A stretch of 48,362 bases of DNA from the IMG/VR virus record IMGVR_UViG_3300036770_004807, positions 1 to 48,362 of that record; one strand, given 5' to 3'. Both the position numbers and the translations under genes were made by a program. Source of the DNA: a virus. The notes below the pieces were generated by a model that had not been told where the DNA came from, did no database searches, and worked only from the letters and a program-made list of their open reading frames with translations. Shown in pieces: positions 44,318 to 48,362 of this stretch; within the stretch, counting starts at the first letter, position 1, and each line of letters opens with the position of its first letter.

Positions 44318-47300
44318 ATGTCTTTTCCCTACAAAAATCCAATTACAGCATCACAGATAAGTGGTTCTGAATCTGTTGCAAGAACTTCCACATTTGGTAC
44401 AAATTTTTCTATTCTTCAAACAGGAGGTTATATGGAGGTATATTACCTCCAGGATTTAATATGGTCTTTTGGTAGTGTCACTTCCGGACCTGTAGAATTA
44501 TCTGCAAACACCATACCAATTCAATTTACAAAAGGCCTTAATAATGCATTTTCAAGAGATGCGGTTGTACTAAACTCTGATAACATTTCATCAGGTCGAA
44601 GAAGACTTGGTATGCAAGTTTATGTGCAAGAAACTGATACCGTTTATCAATACCATATTCCAGATTATGACAGTCTTTGGGGTGCTTTAACTGGTTTGAC
44701 AGGAAACTCAGCGATAACGGTTTCTGAGTATTCAACAACGGTAAACAATCGTTCTCAAGCGGGCTTGGATTTTATTACCGCTTGGACAGGTTCAACAATT
44801 GAAGGTGTTAATGGGGTAACAAGAGAAAATGCTCGTTGGAGAATATTTTGGGGGTCAGACATTCAAATTACTGGAGGTACATATTACTCTGCAACAACAA
44901 CTTTAGATTTATTCAATAGTACTGGTGGGACAATTTCAATTACAGGATTCACTGGAACTGTAACGGGAGGTACTTACAATTCTGAGACATCGGATTTAAC
45001 TTTGAATAATAGTGACGGCACGTCAGTTGTCGTTACAGGAATTACTACAACAGGTGGTGGAACAACTGTCACGGGAGCAACTTATGATGAAACCACTACC
45101 ACGTTAGAATTATTCAATAGTACAGGAGGAACAGTTTCTGTTTCAGGATTTGCGCCGGCAATAACTGGAGGTACATTCAATTCTGGAACTGCAGAATTAA
45201 CTTTAAAAACTAGTGATAATAATGACGTTGTTGTAACAGGTGTAACTGGCACATCAGGAACTAGTGGTAGTTCAGGTTCATCAGGTTTAAGTGGGACTTC
45301 AGGAATATCGGGAAGTTCGGGTACTAGTGGTATTGCCGGTAGTTCAGGTACAAGTGGTAGAGATGGAACTTCGGGGTCAGATGGTACTGCCGGAACTTCG
45401 GGTTCTTCGGGTATTTCAGGAACTAGTGGTATCTCGGGTACTTCAGGTACAGACGGTACGGCTGGGACTTCGGGTTCTTCGGGTACAGATGGTTCATCAG
45501 GAACTGATGGAAGTTCAGGAACTTCCGGCTCAGATGGAACCGCAGGAACTTCAGGTTCTTCGGGTGTTTCAGGAACTAGTGGAACGGACGGTACTTCAGG
45601 TATTTCAGGAACTAGTGGAACGGACGGTACTTCAGGAGTTGATGGTACATCAGGAACATCAGGTTCGAGTGGTTCAGATGGAACCGCAGGAACTTCAGGT
45701 TCTTCGGGTGTTTCAGGAACTAGTGGAATTTCAGGAACTTCGGGCAGTGACGGTACTGCGGGAACTTCAGGTTCTTCGGGTACAGATGGTTCATCAGGAA
45801 CTGATGGAAGTTCAGGAACTTCTGGTTCAGATGGAACTGCTGGAACCTCTGGTTCTTCGGGTATTTCAGGAACTAGTGGTATCTCAGGTTCCTCGGGTAG
45901 TGATGGTACTGCCGGAACTTCAGGTTCTTCGGGTACAGATGGTTCATCAGGAACTGATGGAAGTTCAGGAACTTCTGGTTCAGATGGAAGTTCAGGTAGT
46001 TCAGGTTTGAGTGGTGTTGATGGTACGGATGGTTCATCGGGTACAAGTGGAATCTCTGGCTCCTCAGGTACTTCAGGTACTTCAGGTTTAAACGGGACTT
46101 CAGGTTCGGATGGAACTAGTGGTACATCAGGTTCATCTGGTAGTGATGGTACTGCTGGCACTTCAGGTTCGTCGGGAACTAGTGGTACGAGTGGTTCAGA
46201 TGGTACTGCCGGAACTTCGGGTTCTAGTGGTGTTAATGGAACTTCAGGTTCTGATGGAAGTAGTGGTACATCAGGTTCATCTGGTAGTGATGGTACTGCT
46301 GGCACTTCAGGTTCGTCGGGAACTAGTGGTACAAGTGGTTCAGATGGTACTTCAGGAACTTCGGGTTCTAGTGGTGTTAATGGAACTTCAGGTACTGATG
46401 GAACGAGTGGTACTTCAGGTTCATCAGGTAGTGATGGTACTGCGGGAACAAGTGGTTCTTCAGGCACTTCAGGTTCATCAGGTAGTGATGGTACTGCGGG
46501 AACAAGTGGTTCTTCAGGTACTTCAGGTTCATCAGGTAGTGATGGAACATCTGGTACAGACGGAACTTCAGGAAGTGATGGTACCGCAGGTACTTCAGGC
46601 TCATCAGGAACATCCGGAACTAGCGGAACTGATGGTACTAGTGGTACAGATGGTTCTTCAGGAACTTCGGGTACAAGCGGAACAAGCGGTTCTTCAGGTA
46701 GTGATGGTACCTCAGGTAGTGACGGTACTGCGGGAACTTCAGGTTCATCTGGTACAAGTGGTACTTCAGGTGCTGACGGTTCTTCAGGAACATCTGGTAC
46801 TTCAGGAACTTCAGGAACTTCAGGTTCGAGTGGTTCAGATGGAACTTCGGGTAGTGACGGTACTGCGGGTACCAGCGGTTCGAGTGGTACTTCGGGTACT
46901 TCAGGGGCTGATGGTTCTTCAGGGACCTCTGGTACTAGTGGAACAAGTGGTTCATCGGGTACTTCAGGTTCAAGTGGGTCTGACGGTACCTCAGGTAGCG
47001 ATGGTACCGCAGGTACTTCAGGTTCATCAGGTACATCAGGAACTAGCGGAACTGATGGTACAAGTGGTACCGATGGTTCTTCAGGTACATCAGGAACTAG
47101 TGGAACTAGTGGTTCTTCAGGTAGTGACGGTACTTCAGGTAGCGATGGTACTGCGGGTACTTCAGGTTCTTCAGGAACAAGTGGTACTTCAGGTGCAGAC
47201 GGTTCTTCAGGTACTAGCGGTACAAGTGGAACAGGTGGTTCATCAGGAACTTCAGGTTCAAGTGGTTCTGATGGAACTGCGGGAACTTCAGGTTCTTCAG

Positions 47301-48362
47301 GTACTAGCGGTACATCAGGTATAGATGGTACTAGTGGTACTGATGGTTCTTCGGGTACAAGTGGTACTTCGGGTTCTTCAGGGTCAAGTGGTTCGGATGG
47401 AACTTCAGGTAGTGATGGTACTGCGGGTACTTCAGGTTCTTCAGGAACAAGTGGAACTTCAGGTGCTGATGGCTCTTCAGGAACGAGCGGTACAAGTGGA
47501 ACTAGCGGGTCTTCGGGAACTAGTGGTACCAGTGGTTCAGATGGTACTTCAGGTAGTGATGGTACTGCGGGAACTTCAGGTTCTTCAGGAACTTCTGGTT
47601 CATCAGGTACTAGTGGTACATCAGGTGCTGATGGCTCTTCAGGAACGAGCGGAACTTCAGGTACTTCAGGTTCAAGTGGTTCAGATGGTACTGCAGGTAC
47701 AAGTGGTTCGTCAGGTACGAGTGGAACATCAGGTGTGGATGGTTCGTCAGGAACAAGCGGAACTGCAGGAACTTCAGGTTCTTCGGGTACTAGTGGTACC
47801 AGTGGTTCAGATGGTACTTCAGGTAGTGATGGTACTGCAGGAACTTCAGGTTCTTCGGGAACTTCAGGTTCCTCAGGAACTAGTGGTACATCAGGTGCAG
47901 ATGGTTCTTCGGGAACTTCAGGAACGAGTGGAACATCAGGTTCAAGTGGTTCTGATGGGACTGCGGGTACTTCAGGTTCTTCAGGAACTAGTGGAACTTC
48001 AGGAGCAGATGGCTCTTCGGGTACTTCAGGTACAAGTGGTACTTCAGGTTCTTCAGGAACTAGTGGAACAAGCGGTTCGGATGGAACTTCAGGTAGTGAT
48101 GGTACTGCGGGAACAAGCGGTTCTTCAGGAACTAGTGGAACCTCAGGTGCTGATGGCTCTTCAGGAACCTCAGGAACTTCGGGAATAAGTGGCTCTTCGG
48201 GTACTTCGGGCTCTTCGGGTTCTGACGGTACCGCGGGAACTTCAGGTTCTTCAGGAACTTCAGGTTCTTCGGGTACTAGTGGAACTTCAGGTGCTGATGG
48301 TTCTTCGGGTACTTCAGGTACGAGTGGTTCTTCAGGAACTAGTGGAACAAGTGGTTCTGATG
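44318..48362 (+). CDS. Collagen-like tail fibre protein (partial, at least 1348 aa)
   Basis: The frame from the ATG at 44318 stays open to the window edge. Residues 1-200 form an N-terminal domain (begins SFPYKNPITASQISGSES; contains WGALTGLTGN and NARWRIFWGSD). Residues about 200-305 hold three related beta-units (ITGGTYYSATTTLDLFNSTG, VTGATYDETTTTLELFNSTG, ITGGTFNSGTAELTLKTSD), as in trimeric fibre shafts. From about residue 310 onward there are roughly 345 Gly-X-Y triplets, mostly GTS, GSS, GSD, GTA and GAD, with essentially no proline. Such repeats form collagen-like triple helices in phage fibres. The C-terminal receptor-binding part lies beyond the window. Confidence 0.8.
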   Translation, partial: MSFPYKNPITASQISGSESVARTSTFGTNFSILQTGGYMEVYYLQDLIWSFGSVTSGPVELSANTIPIQFTKGLNNAFSRDAVVLNSDNISSGRRRLGMQVYVQETDTVYQYHIPDYDSLWGALTGLTGNSAITVSEYSTTVNNRSQAGLDFITAWTGSTIEGVNGVTRENARWRIFWGSDIQITGGTYYSATTTLDLFNSTGGTISITGFTGTVTGGTYNSETSDLTLNNSDGTSVVVTGITTTGGGTTVTGATYDETTTTLELFNSTGGTVSVSGFAPAITGGTFNSGTAELTLKTSDNNDVVVTGVTGTSGTSGSSGSSGLSGTSGISGSSGTSGIAGSSGTSGRDGTSGSDGTAGTSGSSGISGTSGISGTSGTDGTAGTSGSSGTDGSSGTDGSSGTSGSDGTAGTSGSSGVSGTSGTDGTSGISGTSGTDGTSGVDGTSGTSGSSGSDGTAGTSGSSGVSGTSGISGTSGSDGTAGTSGSSGTDGSSGTDGSSGTSGSDGTAGTSGSSGISGTSGISGSSGSDGTAGTSGSSGTDGSSGTDGSSGTSGSDGSSGSSGLSGVDGTDGSSGTSGISGSSGTSGTSGLNGTSGSDGTSGTSGSSGSDGTAGTSGSSGTSGTSGSDGTAGTSGSSGVNGTSGSDGSSGTSGSSGSDGTAGTSGSSGTSGTSGSDGTSGTSGSSGVNGTSGTDGTSGTSGSSGSDGTAGTSGSSGTSGSSGSDGTAGTSGSSGTSGSSGSDGTSGTDGTSGSDGTAGTSGSSGTSGTSGTDGTSGTDGSSGTSGTSGTSGSSGSDGTSGSDGTAGTSGSSGTSGTSGADGSSGTSGTSGTSGTSGSSGSDGTSGSDGTAGTSGSSGTSGTSGADGSSGTSGTSGTSGSSGTSGSSGSDGTSGSDGTAGTSGSSGTSGTSGTDGTSGTDGSSGTSGTSGTSGSSGSDGTSGSDGTAGTSGSSGTSGTSGADGSSGTSGTSGTGGSSGTSGSSGSDGTAGTSGSSGTSGTSGIDGTSGTDGSSGTSGTSGSSGSSGSDGTSGSDGTAGTSGSSGTSGTSGADGSSGTSGTSGTSGSSGTSGTSGSDGTSGSDGTAGTSGSSGTSGSSGTSGTSGADGSSGTSGTSGTSGSSGSDGTAGTSGSSGTSGTSGVDGSSGTSGTAGTSGSSGTSGTSGSDGTSGSDGTAGTSGSSGTSGSSGTSGTSGADGSSGTSGTSGTSGSSGSDGTAGTSGSSGTSGTSGADGSSGTSGTSGTSGSSGTSGTSGSDGTSGSDGTAGTSGSSGTSGTSGADGSSGTSGTSGISGSSGTSGSSGSDGTAGTSGSSGTSGSSGTSGTSGADGSSGTSGTSGSSGTSGTSGSD
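45248..48362 (+). repeat. Gly-X-Y (collagen-like) coding repeat with higher-order periods
   Basis: The basic unit is 9 bp. Larger copies are visible: a 144-bp unit at 46121 and 46265 differing at only a few bases, a 54-bp unit at 46418, 46472 and (partly) 46526, and a segment at 47519 repeated at 47789 (270 bp apart). Synonymous codons are mixed between older copies, while these younger copies are nearly identical, which points to recent duplication by recombination or slippage. Confidence 0.85.

Noticed and set aside
45082-46467. 461-codon open frame on the minus strand with Pro-Glu-Val repeats
   Set aside because: It is the complement of the Gly-X-Y coding repeat; the repeat composition lacks stops in several frames. 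The plus-strand frame from 44318 has a non-repetitive N-terminal domain and continues through it.
45291-48188. Plus-strand open frames at 45291-46010, 46110-47324 and 47325-48188 rich in Val, Leu and Gln
   Set aside because: They are out-of-frame readings of the same collagen-like repeat and have no independent leader or domain.
45248-48362. Regular repeats resembling a CRISPR array
   Set aside because: The 9-bp periodicity codes for Gly-X-Y throughout, with no constant repeat and unique spacer pattern and no cas genes.

Overview
The window reads as part of the genome of a T4-like contractile-tailed phage (myovirus). All recognisable genes lie on the + strand, packed end to end, and most match the T4 tail, baseplate and replication sets: tail tube (gp19), a gp26-type tail chaperone, a tape-measure candidate (gp29 position), a LysM baseplate protein (gp53), gp25, gp6, a gp7/P2-gpI-like wedge protein, gp32, UvsX, RNase H, gp41 helicase and both ribonucleotide reductase subunits. 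I see no integrase, insertion sequence, tRNA, rRNA or CRISPR array.

The host is probably a member of Bacteroidota (inference). Four observations point that way. Start codons lack Shine-Dalgarno sequences almost throughout. The adhesin at 39868-42042 is built of SprB-type repeats, a family typical of Bacteroidota surface proteins. NrdB carries an N-terminal ATP-cone while NrdA is short and cone-less, an arrangement described in Flavobacteriia. The leader of the gp32-like gene has a TTTG-N20-TAtcTTTC element resembling the Bacteroidota -33/-7 promoter.

Layout. 1-180: 3' end of an unknown gene. 291-3497: tail tube, tail chaperone with a probable programmed frameshift, and tape measure. 3522-16377: two giant virion proteins (1683 and 2190 aa; the first with an OmpA-like segment, the second hub-like) flanking a LysM/gp53-like protein, then two small proteins. 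16493-24601: DNA module (gp32-like SSB, small protein, UvsX, RNase H, unknown, gp41, NrdB, NrdA), bounded by strong terminators at about 16402 and 24630. 24698-42371: baseplate module, from gp25 and gp6 through a 1738-aa protein with membrane-like segments, several unknown virion proteins and the gp7-like protein to the SprB-repeat adhesin. 42471-48362: two fibre-like genes, one with a long Thr-Pro linker and one with a collagen-like Gly-X-Y domain running off the window edge.

Regulation. A TATTTAT element lies 5-35 nt upstream of nine virion genes and upstream of none of the DNA-metabolism genes. It is a candidate late promoter, and in sequence it is the reverse complement of most of the T4 late box TATAAATA. 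Hairpin terminators separate the tube gene from the chaperone, the DNA module from both tail modules, and possibly gp32 from the genes behind it. At the 1738-aa gene an inverted repeat could hide the start codon in read-through mRNA but not in mRNA started at the late promoter.
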